The notes below the pieces were generated by a model, which was given only the letters and a program-made list of their open reading frames with translations, did no database searches and was not told where the DNA came from. DNA of 64,000 bases from Micrococcales bacterium UBA4448 (lineage in GTDB: Bacteria > Actinomycetota > Actinomycetes > Actinomycetales > Microbacteriaceae). Shown in pieces: positions 9,801 to 17,778 of this stretch; the stretch's first letter is position 1; each line of letters begins with the position of its first letter. The position numbers and the translations under genes were made by a program. The stretch covers positions 1-64,000 of the forward strand of contig DGPE01000083.1 in assembly GCA_002390305.1 (NCBI GenBank), written 5' to 3'.

Positions 9801-10882
9801 CTTGTGATCTTTCTAGCACTGAACTGCTGAAACGCCAGCAGTGAAGCCAAGACTGCAGCTCCAAGCATGTGAAAACCAACCAATAGCGCTGGCACTCCCG
9901 TTCTTGCCTGAATAACACCGATCAGTGCCTGTAGAACTGCGACAACCAAGAGAATCAAAATGACCCGCATCTGCAAGGGCTTGAACCTAAGACCCGAGAC
10001 TCGAGCTTGCCCATAACCGGCCAACAAAATTAGGGCGAGCAGCCCATATCCGGGGTAGGAATGGAAATGCTGCCAAATCTCTAGGCTGAAACCGTTTCGC
10101 GGTGTTGCTGCATCGCCAGCATGAGGGCCTGCTCCTGTTACAACAACGCCCACCAAAATAGTCAGCGAACCAAAAACGGTTATTGGCCAAGCCAAGGCCG
10201 AAGTCATGCTCGCAATCTCGCCGGATGGCTTTGGTAGTGCCCGCCAGACAAGCAGCGAAGCAATGGCAATCAGGACCATTGAGATTACAAAATGAACACC
10301 CACAATCCAAGAATTCAACCCCGTCAACACAGTTATGCCACCGACTACAGCCTGCAAAATAATGCCGACTCCGAGCAAAAACGCTGGCACAACAAGACCG
10401 TGACGAGATTCACCCCGAGCTACTCGAATGATAAGAGCTCCAAAGAAAACCATTAACCCAAACGATAAAGAAAAGACCAGAATCGAGGCGACCACCAGCC
10501 CCAAGACTTCGTGGGCAACGAGGCCAAAAACAAGCAGAATTGCTCCAGAGAAAAAGCCAATTGAGAGCTTTCCAATTTTGCTAGTTGAGGTGGAGATTCG
10601 GACCACAACGATAAAGGTCAAAAGCGCAACAATCAGCAGCACAAAAGTTAGAACCCTGTTTCCAAACTCGATCAGGCCATGAAAGCCCATTTCAGCGGTG
10701 CTGACCAGGGATTCTTCAGTGCACTTTGGCCAAGTTGGGCACCCGAGTCCGCTACCGGTCAGCCTTACAGCCCCACCAGTTACAACGATTAGCACCTGTG
10801 TTACCAGGGAAAGCCAGACAAAAAGTCGCAACCTGGCCGGAGCGACCAGCTTGTCGAACCAAAGCGCCCGGACTGCTTTCAT
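9797..10882 (-). CDS. ctaA: Heme A synthase (COX15/CtaA)
   Basis: Oxidises heme O to heme A in the membrane for cytochrome aa3 oxidase. The protein (361 residues) has about eight transmembrane helices. It carries the CtaA signature VTGGAVRLTGSGLGCPTWPKC region with the Cys pair C48 and C54, followed by HGLIEFGNR with a heme-ligand His68, and further candidate ligand histidines in VAHEVLG, GVHFVIS and WQHFHSYPG. ATG at 10882 is chosen because GAGG lies five bases upstream; a GTG at 10888 in the same frame overlaps that site. Divergent from the suf operon, with an iron-box-like palindrome in between. Confidence 0.94.
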   Translation of the reverse strand: MKAVRALWFDKLVAPARLRLFVWLSLVTQVLIVVTGGAVRLTGSGLGCPTWPKCTEESLVSTAEMGFHGLIEFGNRVLTFVLLIVALLTFIVVVRISTSTSKIGKLSIGFFSGAILLVFGLVAHEVLGLVVASILVFSLSFGLMVFFGALIIRVARGESRHGLVVPAFLLGVGIILQAVVGGITVLTGLNSWIVGVHFVISMVLIAIASLLVWRALPKPSGEIASMTSALAWPITVFGSLTILVGVVVTGAGPHAGDAATPRNGFSLEIWQHFHSYPGYGLLALILLAGYGQARVSGLRFKPLQMRVILILLVVAVLQALIGVIQARTGVPALLVGFHMLGAAVLASLLAFQQFSARKITR

Positions 10883-10894
10883 TTTCACCTCTAC

Positions 10895-10910
10895 TTAGGT
10901 AAGCCTTACT
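10895..10910. promoter_or_regulatory. Iron-box-like palindrome (possible DtxR/IdeR site) between ctaA and suf
   Basis: TTAGGTAAGCCTTACT contains the perfect palindrome GTAAG-C-CTTAC. Its left half, TTAGGT, matches the left arm of the DtxR/IdeR consensus; the right arm (CTGTT instead of CCTAA) does not. It lies just upstream of ctaA, where it would cover the ctaA core promoter, and upstream of a candidate TAGGCT -10 for sufB. Binding is inferred from the motif only. Confidence 0.4.
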
Positions 10911-10932
10911 GTTTTATTTCGCTACAAAGGCT

Positions 10933-10938
10933 TAGGCT
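10933..10938 (+). promoter_or_regulatory. Candidate -10 (TAGGCT) of the suf operon
   Basis: TAGGCT in AGGCTTAGGCTATGAG fits TANNNT and would give a leader of about 90 bases before sufB, which has a good ribosome binding site. No clear -35 was recognised. The TTAGGC core also resembles half an iron box, so the assignment is tentative. Confidence 0.3.
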
Positions 10939-11033
10939 ATGAGTCAATTAGCAGTTCAAGTTTCTCACGACAAAGTTCGCTGGAATACCTTTAGGCAAAA
11001 TCAGTTGTAGTGAAGTGAAACAGGAAGGCCCAA

Positions 11034-12452
11034 ATGTCAGAAAAAATTATCGATCGCCCAGAACTGGATGATCTAGGTACATACGAGTTCGGCTGGTCAG
11101 ATAAGTCCGCCGCGGGCGACACTGCCAAACGCGGAATTTCAGACGAGGTCGTCAAAAACATTTCGGGCCTGAAAGACGAACCAGCATGGATGCTGGAGCG
11201 TCGAATGAAGGGCTATGGCTATTTCCAGAAAAAGCCCATGCCAACGTGGGGCTCTGACCTAAGCGGAATTCACTTTGACAACATCAAGTACTTTGTCCGC
11301 TCCACTGAGAAGCAGGCCCAGAGCTGGGAAGACCTTCCAGAGGACATCAGGAACACATACGAGCGACTTGGCATTCCTGATGCCGAGAGGCAGAGGCTGG
11401 TAGCCGGTGTTGCTGCTCAGTACGAATCCGAAGTTGTTTATCACCAGATTCGTGAGGACCTGGAAGCACAGGGAGTTATCTTCCTGGACACTGACACGGC
11501 CCTGAAGACCCACCCAGAAATTTTTCAAGAGTACTTCGGCACTGTTATTCCGGCCGGTGACAACAAATTTGCCGCCTTGAATACTGCCGTCTGGTCTGGC
11601 GGTTCATTCGTCTACGTGCCAAAAGGTGTAAAGGTCGAGATTCCTCTGCAGGCATATTTCCGAATCAACACCGAAAACATGGGCCAGTTCGAGAGAACGC
11701 TGATCATTGCAGACGAGGACTCTTACGTTCACTACATCGAAGGCTGCACCGCCCCGATTTACCAGTCGGACTCACTGCACTCCGCAGTAGTAGAAATAAT
11801 TGTGAAAAAGAATGCGCGCGTTCGCTACACAACGATTCAGAACTGGTCGACCAACGTCTACAACCTTGTCACCAAGAGGGCTATTGCCCATGAAGGTGCA
11901 ACCATGGAGTGGATAGATGGGAACATCGGTTCAAAGGTGACCATGAAGTACCCAAGCGTGATTCTGGCTGGCGAGCGAGCCAGAGGCGAAACCCTATCTG
12001 TCGCATTCGCGGGCGAGGGCCAGCATCAGGATGCCGGTGCAAAAATGATTCACCTAGCTCCGTACACAACAAGCTCGATCGTTTCAAAATCCATCGCAAG
12101 GGGTGGAGGGCGAACCTCCTACCGCGGCGAGATTAGGGTGAATCCCGGTGCTCATCACTCGGCAAACACGGTTCGCTGCGACGCACTTTTGGTTGACACG
12201 ATTTCCAGGTCAGACACTTACCCGGTTAATGACGTTCGTGAGGATGACGTCTCCATGGGCCACGAGGCCACTGTTTCGCAGATTTCTGCCGAGCAGCTTT
12301 TCTACCTCCAGTCAAGGGGAATGCAAGAGGACGAGGCGATGGCCATGATTGTTCGAGGCTTTATTGAACCAATCGCCAAGGAACTACCAATGGAATATGC
12401 CCTTGAGCTAAATAAATTGATCGAAATGCAAATGGAAGGGGCTGTCGGATAG
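11034..12452 (+). CDS. sufB: Fe-S cluster assembly scaffold protein SufB
   Basis: Core scaffold of the SUF system on which Fe-S clusters are built; works as a SufB-SufC2-SufD complex in the cytoplasm. The 472-residue protein has the characteristic beta-helix core with repeated stretches such as PKGVKVEIPLQ, YVHYIEGCTAP, and a C-terminal half with NPGAHHSANTVRCDALL, GHEATVSQI and the closing LYSRGM-like LQSRGMQEDEA segment. The ATG at 11034 has AGGAAGG five bases upstream. First gene of sufB-sufD-Rieske-sufC-sufT; a SufR repressor gene, often placed before sufB in other actinobacteria, is absent here. Confidence 0.97.
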   Translation: MSEKIIDRPELDDLGTYEFGWSDKSAAGDTAKRGISDEVVKNISGLKDEPAWMLERRMKGYGYFQKKPMPTWGSDLSGIHFDNIKYFVRSTEKQAQSWEDLPEDIRNTYERLGIPDAERQRLVAGVAAQYESEVVYHQIREDLEAQGVIFLDTDTALKTHPEIFQEYFGTVIPAGDNKFAALNTAVWSGGSFVYVPKGVKVEIPLQAYFRINTENMGQFERTLIIADEDSYVHYIEGCTAPIYQSDSLHSAVVEIIVKKNARVRYTTIQNWSTNVYNLVTKRAIAHEGATMEWIDGNIGSKVTMKYPSVILAGERARGETLSVAFAGEGQHQDAGAKMIHLAPYTTSSIVSKSIARGGGRTSYRGEIRVNPGAHHSANTVRCDALLVDTISRSDTYPVNDVREDDVSMGHEATVSQISAEQLFYLQSRGMQEDEAMAMIVRGFIEPIAKELPMEYALELNKLIEMQMEGAVG

Positions 12453-13610
12453 ATGGCACAGCACGGCATCGAACCACATTCTCACGGATTGGTTCCCTTA
12501 CAAACACGCAATGAACGACCTCGGTCAACTTCGATTTCGGATTTTCAGGAGCTAACCAATCGCCAGGAAATCTGGCGCTACCTACCGATGGATCGCCTAA
12601 ACGGGTTAGACGCCGAAGTTATCGGTGAGGTCACTGACGAGGAAATTCAAATTGAACTGGCAACTGGTGTCTCAGCGAACTGGATCGAGAGCACCTCAAA
12701 ACCGGTTGGGTCCGCCGGGCTTCCAGAAGACCGTATATCCGCAATAGCCTGGACGAATGCTTCGAAGACACTGCTGGTTGAAGTGCCAGAAAACCTAGAG
12801 GTCGCGGAGCCAACATTTCTAACACTTGACCTTGGCGAAATTGGCGCCAAGGCAGTTCACATTTTCGTAAGGGCGGGAGCTAATTCCAAGGCCACTGTAG
12901 TTCTGGATCACACTGGATCTGGTTCACTGGCCGAAAATGTCGAAATAGTTTTGGATTCCGGTGCGAAACTGGATTTCGTATCCATCCAAGACTGGAACAG
13001 GGGATCCGCTCATGTTTCCACGCAGTTCACTCGCCTAGGGAAAGACTCGACACTAAAGCACGTCGTAGTTTCCCTCGGGGGAGACCTGGTTCGGGTAACT
13101 CCATCTGCAGCACTTGATTCACCAGGTGCCGAAATACAGATGTTTGGCGTCTACCTGGCTGACTCGAGTAACTATTTTGAGCATCGACCATACGTGGACC
13201 ACATTGCCGAAAACTGCATATCCAATGTCGCCTATAAAGGCGCACTTCAGGGGGCTGGCGCGCACACAGTCTGGGTTGGTGACGTACTAATCAGGGAGAC
13301 CGCAGTTGGCACCAACAGCTATGAGTTGAATCGCAACCTGCTGCTAACCGACGGTTCTAGAGCTGACTCCGTTCCAAACTTGGAAATTGAGACTGGGAAA
13401 ATTGAGGGCGCCGGACACGCAAGCGCATCCGGTCGTTTTGACGATGAACAGCTTTTTTATCTGATGGCTCGAGGCATTGGCGAATCAGAGGCCAAGAGAT
13501 TGGTAGTTCGAGGCTTCCTGCACGAGATTGTTCAAAAAGTTGGGATTTCGCAGGTCGAAGACCGACTGATCGCATCCATCGAAAAAGAACTCGAACAGGT
13601 TGGGGCATAG
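12453..13610 (+). CDS. sufD: Fe-S cluster assembly protein SufD
   Basis: Paralogue and partner of SufB in the SufBCD scaffold; with SufC it supports iron entry and cluster formation. The 385-residue protein lacks strong conservation in its N-terminal third. The C-terminal half has the family pattern NRNLLLTDGSRADSVPNLEIE, then GHASASGRFDDEQLFYLMARGI, matching SufD. Its ATG follows the sufB stop directly (TAGATG), so the two are translated in tandem, consistent with stoichiometric production. SufB-like in fold, but shorter, and it lacks the SufB cysteine-rich C-terminal stretch. Confidence 0.95.
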   Translation: MAQHGIEPHSHGLVPLQTRNERPRSTSISDFQELTNRQEIWRYLPMDRLNGLDAEVIGEVTDEEIQIELATGVSANWIESTSKPVGSAGLPEDRISAIAWTNASKTLLVEVPENLEVAEPTFLTLDLGEIGAKAVHIFVRAGANSKATVVLDHTGSGSLAENVEIVLDSGAKLDFVSIQDWNRGSAHVSTQFTRLGKDSTLKHVVVSLGGDLVRVTPSAALDSPGAEIQMFGVYLADSSNYFEHRPYVDHIAENCISNVAYKGALQGAGAHTVWVGDVLIRETAVGTNSYELNRNLLLTDGSRADSVPNLEIETGKIEGAGHASASGRFDDEQLFYLMARGIGESEAKRLVVRGFLHEIVQKVGISQVEDRLIASIEKELEQVGA

Positions 13611-13612
13611 GG

Positions 13613-13924
13613 ATGGCAATACGAATATGCGCCGTTGAGGATATAAAACCAGGAAACGCACTGCGTGTGACGATTGAAAACCATCCGATTGCACTTGTTA
13701 GAACTGCCGATGGCAGTTTCAAGGCCTTAGATGACAAGTGTTCTCACGGGGAAATCTCACTCAGTGAGGGTTTTGTTGAGGATGACACCATTGAGTGCTG
13801 GGCACACGGTGCCAAATTCGACCTGAACTCCGGTAAGCCCCTGAGCCTGCCGGCATATGAAGCAGTCAACACCTACGAGGTGCTGGTTGAAAATGACGAA
13901 GTTTTTATTGAGTACGAAGCGTAA
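13613..13924 (+). CDS. Rieske-type [2Fe-2S] ferredoxin of the suf operon
   Basis: Small 103-residue Rieske protein of the non-heme-iron oxygenase ferredoxin type. It shows the full cluster ligand set: C-S-H near residue 43 (DKCSHGEISL) and C-W-A-H near residue 60 (CWAHGAKFDL), binding a [2Fe-2S] centre through two Cys and two His. A gene of this kind sits between sufD and sufC in many actinobacteria, where it is presumed to give electrons to cluster assembly; that role is inferred from context, not shown. Begins two bases after the sufD stop. No oxygenase genes are nearby, which argues against a catabolic role. Confidence 0.9.
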   Translation: MAIRICAVEDIKPGNALRVTIENHPIALVRTADGSFKALDDKCSHGEISLSEGFVEDDTIECWAHGAKFDLNSGKPLSLPAYEAVNTYEVLVENDEVFIEYEA

Positions 13925-13933
13925 AGGAAAATA

Positions 13934-14692
13934 ATGGCAACCCTAGAAATCAAAAACCTACACGTGTCTGTGGACACCGACCAGGGCAAAAAGCAAATCC
14001 TCCGCGGAGTGGACCTTGTAATCAAGTCTGGTGAGACTCATGCTGTGATGGGGCCAAACGGATCTGGTAAGTCGACCCTGGCCTACTCTGTAGCCGGTCA
14101 CCCGAAGTACGAGGTCACGGACGGTGAAATCCTGCTTGATGGTGAAAACGTGCTTGAGATGAGCGTTGATGAGCGAGCCCGTGCCGGTTTGTTCTTGGCG
14201 ATGCAGTATCCAGTCGAGATTCCGGGAGTATCGGTTTCAAACTTCCTGAGAACAGCGAAGACCGCTCTTGATGGGGAAGCTCCGAAACTGCGCGAGTGGG
14301 TCGGTGACCTTAAAAAGGCGATGACCAACTTGAGAATGGATCCGGATTTCACCGAGAGAAATGTCAACGAAGGCTTTTCAGGCGGAGAGAAAAAGCGTCA
14401 CGAAATTCTTCAGCTTGAACTTCTGAAGCCAAAGATTGCGATTCTAGATGAAACTGATTCCGGTCTAGACGTGGACGCCTTGAAAGTAGTTTCCGAGGGC
14501 GTCAACCGTGCCAAAGATACTAGCGACCTGGGCGTGCTTCTAATTACTCACTACACCAGAATCCTGCGCTACATAAAGCCAGATTTCGTGCATGTGTTCG
14601 TTGCTGGAAAAATAGCGGAGCAGGGCGGTCCAGAACTAGCAGATCGGCTAGAAGCCGAGGGCTACGACCGGTATCTGAAAACAGACGCATGA
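13934..14692 (+). CDS. sufC: Fe-S assembly ATPase SufC
   Basis: ABC-type cytosolic ATPase of the SufBCD scaffold. The 252-residue protein contains Walker A GPNGSGKST (40-48), the ABC signature FSGGEKKR (148-155), Walker B ILDETDSGLD (170-179) and the H-loop LLITHYTRIL. The ETDSGLD form of Walker B is typical of SufC rather than transporter ATPases. Start ATG at 13934 is preceded by AAAGGAAAATA. The stop overlaps the following sufT-like gene as ATGA. There is no membrane partner, consistent with the SUF role. Confidence 0.97.
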   Translation: MATLEIKNLHVSVDTDQGKKQILRGVDLVIKSGETHAVMGPNGSGKSTLAYSVAGHPKYEVTDGEILLDGENVLEMSVDERARAGLFLAMQYPVEIPGVSVSNFLRTAKTALDGEAPKLREWVGDLKKAMTNLRMDPDFTERNVNEGFSGGEKKRHEILQLELLKPKIAILDETDSGLDVDALKVVSEGVNRAKDTSDLGVLLITHYTRILRYIKPDFVHVFVAGKIAEQGGPELADRLEAEGYDRYLKTDA

Positions 14693-15021
14693 CCGAGGTC
14701 AAGGAACTAGAGCCGGCCGAATATGACCGCGTGATCGAAGCAATGAAAGACATCATTGATCCAGAGATCGGCGTTAATATTGTGGACCTCGGTCTGGTCT
14801 ACGGGCTCCAGGAGTCCGAAGACGGCGCCCTTCTTGTCAACATGACCCTAACCTCGGCTGGCTGCCCTCTGACAGACGTAATCGAGGAGCAAACCGCTCA
14901 GGCTCTAGATGGGGTTGTCGATGCGTTTCGAATCAACTGGATTTGGATGCCACCTTGGGGACCTGAGCTAATAACCGACGACGGCAGAGAAATGATGCGA
15001 GCAATCGGATTTTCAATCTAA
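14689..15021 (+). CDS. Metal-sulfur cluster assembly factor, SufT/DUF59 (MIP18) family
   Basis: 110-residue protein of the DUF59/MIP18 family, thought to help mature or deliver Fe-S clusters to targets. Visible family features are DPEIGVNIVDLGLVY (about residues 24-38) and the conserved Cys in TSAGCPLT (C59). Starts by ATGA overlap with sufC and ends the operon just before a strong bidirectional terminator. A PaaD-like role is possible for the family, but the suf context favours SufT. Cysteine desulfurase and SufU genes, found between sufC and sufT in some actinobacteria, are absent here. Confidence 0.88.
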   Translation: MTEVKELEPAEYDRVIEAMKDIIDPEIGVNIVDLGLVYGLQESEDGALLVNMTLTSAGCPLTDVIEEQTAQALDGVVDAFRINWIWMPPWGPELITDDGREMMRAIGFSI

Positions 15022-15025
15022 AAAA

Positions 15026-15055
15026 AATAGACCCGAACCTCGGGTCTATTTTTTT
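15026..15055. terminator. Bidirectional intrinsic terminator between suf operon and bioY
   Basis: Perfect 11-bp stem: AATAGACCCGA (15026-15036), loop ACC, TCGGGTCTATT (15040-15050). It is followed by a T run on the plus strand and preceded by an A run, which is a T run on the minus strand. It can stop suf transcripts rightward and bioY transcripts leftward, and is one of only two clear terminators in the window. Confidence 0.92.
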
Positions 15056-15065
15056 GGGTGAATCT

Positions 15066-15623
15066 CTACTTCACATACTTCCAAGCAAGAGGCAGTAGGG
15101 CAGCTGCAGCTGCAGCCTTCACTGCATCTCCAATCAGGAATGGGACCACTCCTGCGGCAATAGCCTGAGAGAAAGACAAGTTGAGGGCGAGCATTAGGCC
15201 TACAACACCAAATGCATAAATCACGGCTGATCCAGCCGCAAAGCTGAGAGCAACCTTCACAGGCGTCTTGGAAAACCCCTTAGAGGCCAGAAACCCGACA
15301 AGCGCCGCTGCAAACACAAAGCCGACCAAGAAGCCAGCAGTTGGTAGCACGCCGGTCAGTGTCTTCGCCGAAGCAAACACTGGGATCCCAGCTGCACCCA
15401 TTGCAAGGTAGAGGGAAAGCGATGCTGACGCACGGCCGGCACCCAAGGTTGCTCCAAGAAGTAGCACTATAAAAGTCTGCAGGGTAAGTGGGACAGGCCA
15501 CATTGGAACTTGAATTTGAGCTGCGATGGAAGTCAAGAGTGCTCCTGCGAAAACCAGAGAGATGTTGTTAACCAGAGTACGACTTATAAATCGGTCGACC
15601 AGAGGCGCGGTGGTAATGCTCAT
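15066..15623 (-). CDS. bioY: Biotin transporter substrate-binding component BioY
   Basis: Membrane S-component that binds biotin; usually works with an ECF energising module (BioM/BioN or shared EcfAT). The 185-residue protein has about six hydrophobic helices and the BioY signatures QVPMWPVPLTLQTF near the N-terminus and GAALGAGRASASL-like and AMGAAGIPVFA stretches. No bioM/bioN is next to it, so it either uses a shared ECF module or acts alone. A TAGACT -10 overlaps the stop codon of the upstream SURF1 gene, and AAGGA lies nine bases before the ATG. Suggests the cell may import biotin. Confidence 0.93.
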   Translation of the reverse strand: MSITTAPLVDRFISRTLVNNISLVFAGALLTSIAAQIQVPMWPVPLTLQTFIVLLLGATLGAGRASASLSLYLAMGAAGIPVFASAKTLTGVLPTAGFLVGFVFAAALVGFLASKGFSKTPVKVALSFAAGSAVIYAFGVVGLMLALNLSFSQAIAAGVVPFLIGDAVKAAAAAALLPLAWKYVK

Positions 15624-15656
15624 AATTGGATTCCTTCTTGGCGTATTTTATTTTTT

Positions 15657-15662
15657 AGTCTA
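15657..15662 (-). promoter_or_regulatory. -10 hexamer TAGACT of bioY, sharing the SURF1 stop codon
   Basis: On the minus strand TAGACT starts with the TAG stop of SURF1 and lies 33 bases before the bioY ATG, leaving a leader of about 25 bases with an AAGGA site. No obvious -35 was seen. Confidence 0.45.
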
Positions 15663-16472
15663 TTGGTTTGCGTCTTCAAACACTGCGTCCTGACGAGCTT
15701 GCGTGTTTTTTTGCTTCTTGGGCGTCAATTCGCCCGAAAGTTCCTTTTGAATCCTGCGTTCATTTCTAAAAGCCCAACCGAAAGCGATAAAGGCCATCAG
15801 GCCGAAGATGATCCATTGAAAGGCGTAGGAAAGGTGATTTCCCTCGTTCAGAGAAGGTTTAGGCATGAGCATTGGACTTATTTCGTAAGTTGGGCTTTCA
15901 GCTGCAAGTCGTCCGTAGAACTCGGTTATTAGCGTGCCGCGGCCTGCAAGCTCTTGCTCTAGATCTGCGGGGTGGATGGAGGCCAATTGACCTTGAACTT
16001 TGTCTCTTTGCAAGTCTGGCTCTGCCGCCCGCAACCTGACTGTTAGATCGTGGTACCCGTCAGCTGGCATTGGGTTTAGCTGCGGTTCAGTGATGCGCTG
16101 ACCGGTTGGCAACCAACCGCGCTCGACAAGCAGAATTTCACCGCTGTCTATCAAAAATGGCACAACTTGAACAAAACCGGATTGCCCGCTTAGTGGTCGA
16201 TTTCTGACAAGGACTGCCTCCTGGACAAGGTATCTGCCAGTAATGCTCACTGGTTTCCACTCATTTTCAGGCTCTCCACTTGAGGTGAAGGTCCACCTCA
16301 CGTCCTCAAGTCCAACCGCTGCCGCGTCGTAATTCTCAATTACCATGTTTATTTTCTCGACCCGCTCTGCCCTTCGAGAGAATTGCCACCAGCTCAGTAG
16401 CGATGTAGCAATCGAGAAAAGCACTACTAGTGCCAGCCATGGGCCCCAGCGTCTAAGGGTGCTTTGAGTCAA
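15660..16472 (-). CDS. SURF1-family cytochrome oxidase assembly protein
   Basis: SURF1/Shy1 proteins help insert heme A into subunit I of cytochrome c oxidase. The protein has an N-terminal transmembrane helix (in RRWGPWLALVVLFS), a long periplasmic part with the family's VLVRNRPLSGQSGF, LLVERGWLP and a second helix near the C-terminus preceded by NEGNHLSYAFQWI. TTG at 16472 (270 residues) is preferred. It has AGGA eight bases upstream and gives a normal N-terminus, whereas an ATG at 16562 would overlap the upstream small gene by about 110 bases. Fits with ctaA, ctaB and the oxidase genes elsewhere in the window. Confidence 0.9.
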   Translation of the reverse strand: MTQSTLRRWGPWLALVVLFSIATSLLSWWQFSRRAERVEKINMVIENYDAAAVGLEDVRWTFTSSGEPENEWKPVSITGRYLVQEAVLVRNRPLSGQSGFVQVVPFLIDSGEILLVERGWLPTGQRITEPQLNPMPADGYHDLTVRLRAAEPDLQRDKVQGQLASIHPADLEQELAGRGTLITEFYGRLAAESPTYEISPMLMPKPSLNEGNHLSYAFQWIIFGLMAFIAFGWAFRNERRIQKELSGELTPKKQKNTQARQDAVFEDANQ

Positions 16473-16653
16473 ACTCTTCGTCCTTGAGGTAGAAGTTCCT
16501 TGCAGATAGGTACTCCACCAAATATACCCTGTGTTCTGGGCATGCGGCCCAGGTTTTCTCACGCTCAGGGCTATGGACCTTGGGATTTCTCCAGTAGATC
16601 AAGTGCGAGGCAAGCGAAGTGCACCCAGCCCTAGAGCATTTTGAATCAGTCAT
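16453..16653 (-). CDS. Small conserved actinobacterial Cys/His protein (unknown function)
   Basis: 66-residue protein that I recognise only as a small conserved actinobacterial type. It has a C-x4-C pair near the N-terminus (KCSRAGC), a WRNPKVH stretch, and C-x2-H (ACPEH) in the middle, a spacing that could bind a zinc ion; this is inference. It overlaps the end of the DUF3099 gene upstream (ATG at 16653 inside the last codons) and overlaps the predicted TTG start of SURF1 downstream, so all three form a coupled unit. Some databases label relatives with an enzyme name, but nothing in so small a protein supports catalysis. Confidence 0.8.
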   Translation of the reverse strand: MTDSKCSRAGCTSLASHLIYWRNPKVHSPEREKTWAACPEHRVYLVEYLSARNFYLKDEEFDSKHP

Positions 16654-16930
16654 CAAACTTGAACTGGTCTGCCCTAATGCTTCCCTTTGGTGCTATTGCC
16701 CTGCTGGTTGACTGCTTTGGCGCACCCTGAGCATTTGCCAAAACAACCGCGAAGTACGGTAGGAATATCGCGAGTGCGAAGAAAATCCACATCAGAACAC
16801 CTTGGGTAACCACTCCCAGGACGATACAGACCATTCTCACCGACATTGCAACGCTGTATTTGACCATGCGTGAGCGTCGCTCCTCGTCGGGGCTTTGTGC
16901 AAGTGAAGTGGCGCTCTGGCGCTTACTCAA
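16646..16930 (-). CDS. DUF3099 membrane protein
   Basis: 94-residue protein with two hydrophobic segments (roughly residues 25-45 and 48-67) flanked by a polar N-terminus containing SPDEERRSRMVKYSVAM and a polar C-terminal tail. This layout matches the actinobacterial DUF3099 family, whose function is unknown. The start is probably TTG at 16930. First gene of the DUF3099-small protein-SURF1 group and divergent from fabG. A role with the oxidase assembly factor is only suggested by the operon position. Confidence 0.8.
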   Translation of the reverse strand: MSKRQSATSLAQSPDEERRSRMVKYSVAMSVRMVCIVLGVVTQGVLMWIFFALAIFLPYFAVVLANAQGAPKQSTSRAIAPKGSIRADQFKFDD

Positions 16931-16962
16931 GTGTTGCCGCTTTCTCTGAAGGGTGACCTAAC

Positions 16963-16968
16963 TAGACT
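16963..16968 (+). promoter_or_regulatory. Candidate -10 (TAGACT) of fabG-fabI
   Basis: TAGACT in ACTAGACTGTCG would give a leader of about 50 bases ending in AAGGAG before the fabG ATG. It is one of the few leadered promoters with the same hexamer as the leaderless ones. Confidence 0.4.
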
Positions 16969-17027
16969 GTCGTTATTCACAAACGAAATCTAGTCAATGG
17001 TATTCCCGCAAGGAGATAAACAACATC

Positions 17028-17738
17028 ATGGAAATAGTTAGGACTGTCCTTGTCACCGGAGGTAATCGTGGCATTGGATTTGCAATCGCCGAGGAGTTCT
17101 TGGCCTCCGGCTACAGGGTCGCAGTAACCGCCAGAAGCGGCGAAGGGCCAACTGGGACACTCACAGTCAGGGCCGACGTTACAGATTCGAGTTCACTGGA
17201 TCTTGCCATTGCCGAGGTTGAAGAGAAACTTGGGCCAATTGAAGTGCTGGTTGCAAACGCCGGTATCACCAAGGACACGCTACTGCTACGAATGACCGAT
17301 CAAGAATTTGAAGACGTGGTGAACACAAATCTCAACGGGGTATTCCGCGTGATAAAACGCGTCACCAGGGGAATGCTAAAACAAAAATTCGGCAGGATTA
17401 TCCTGATCGGAAGTGTCGTGGGGTTACTGGGCAGTGCCGGTCAGGTGAACTATTCGGCGACCAAGAGTGCTCTGGTTGGAATGGCCAGATCTATAACTCG
17501 TGAGATTGGCGGCAAGAACATTACAGCGAATGTGGTTGCTCCAGGCTTCATCGACACCGACATGACTGCTGAGCTAACAACCGAGCTAGCGGATTCTTAT
17601 CGCGCCAGGATTCCTGCAGGCCGATTCGCCAGCCCCCAAGAGGTGGCGAAAGTTGTGAGGTTTATGGCTTCTGAAGAAGCCGGCTACATCTCGGGAGCTG
17701 TGATTCCAGTCGATGGTGGGCTTGGAATGGGTCACTAA
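17028..17738 (+). CDS. fabG: 3-oxoacyl-ACP reductase FabG
   Basis: NADPH-dependent reduction of 3-oxoacyl-ACP in type II fatty acid synthesis. The 236-residue short-chain dehydrogenase has TGGNRGIG (10-17), NAG (77-79), catalytic Ser129 in LIGSV and the Y142-x3-K146 pair in YSATK. The ATG has AAGGAG at a suitable distance. It is followed 40 bases later by the enoyl reductase gene, the mabA-inhA-like pair typical of actinobacteria, which supports a FabG rather than a generic SDR role. Confidence 0.93.
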   Translation: MEIVRTVLVTGGNRGIGFAIAEEFLASGYRVAVTARSGEGPTGTLTVRADVTDSSSLDLAIAEVEEKLGPIEVLVANAGITKDTLLLRMTDQEFEDVVNTNLNGVFRVIKRVTRGMLKQKFGRIILIGSVVGLLGSAGQVNYSATKSALVGMARSITREIGGKNITANVVAPGFIDTDMTAELTTELADSYRARIPAGRFASPQEVAKVVRFMASEEAGYISGAVIPVDGGLGMGH

Positions 17739-17778
17739 GTAGTAGCGTTTAGCAGGAAATCTTAAATAAGGAGCAATC

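Noticed and set aside
15624..15659. Possible biotin-responsive element or riboswitch before bioY
   Set aside because: Only 36 bases lie between SURF1 and bioY, too short for a riboswitch, and no BirA- or BioQ-like palindrome was seen.
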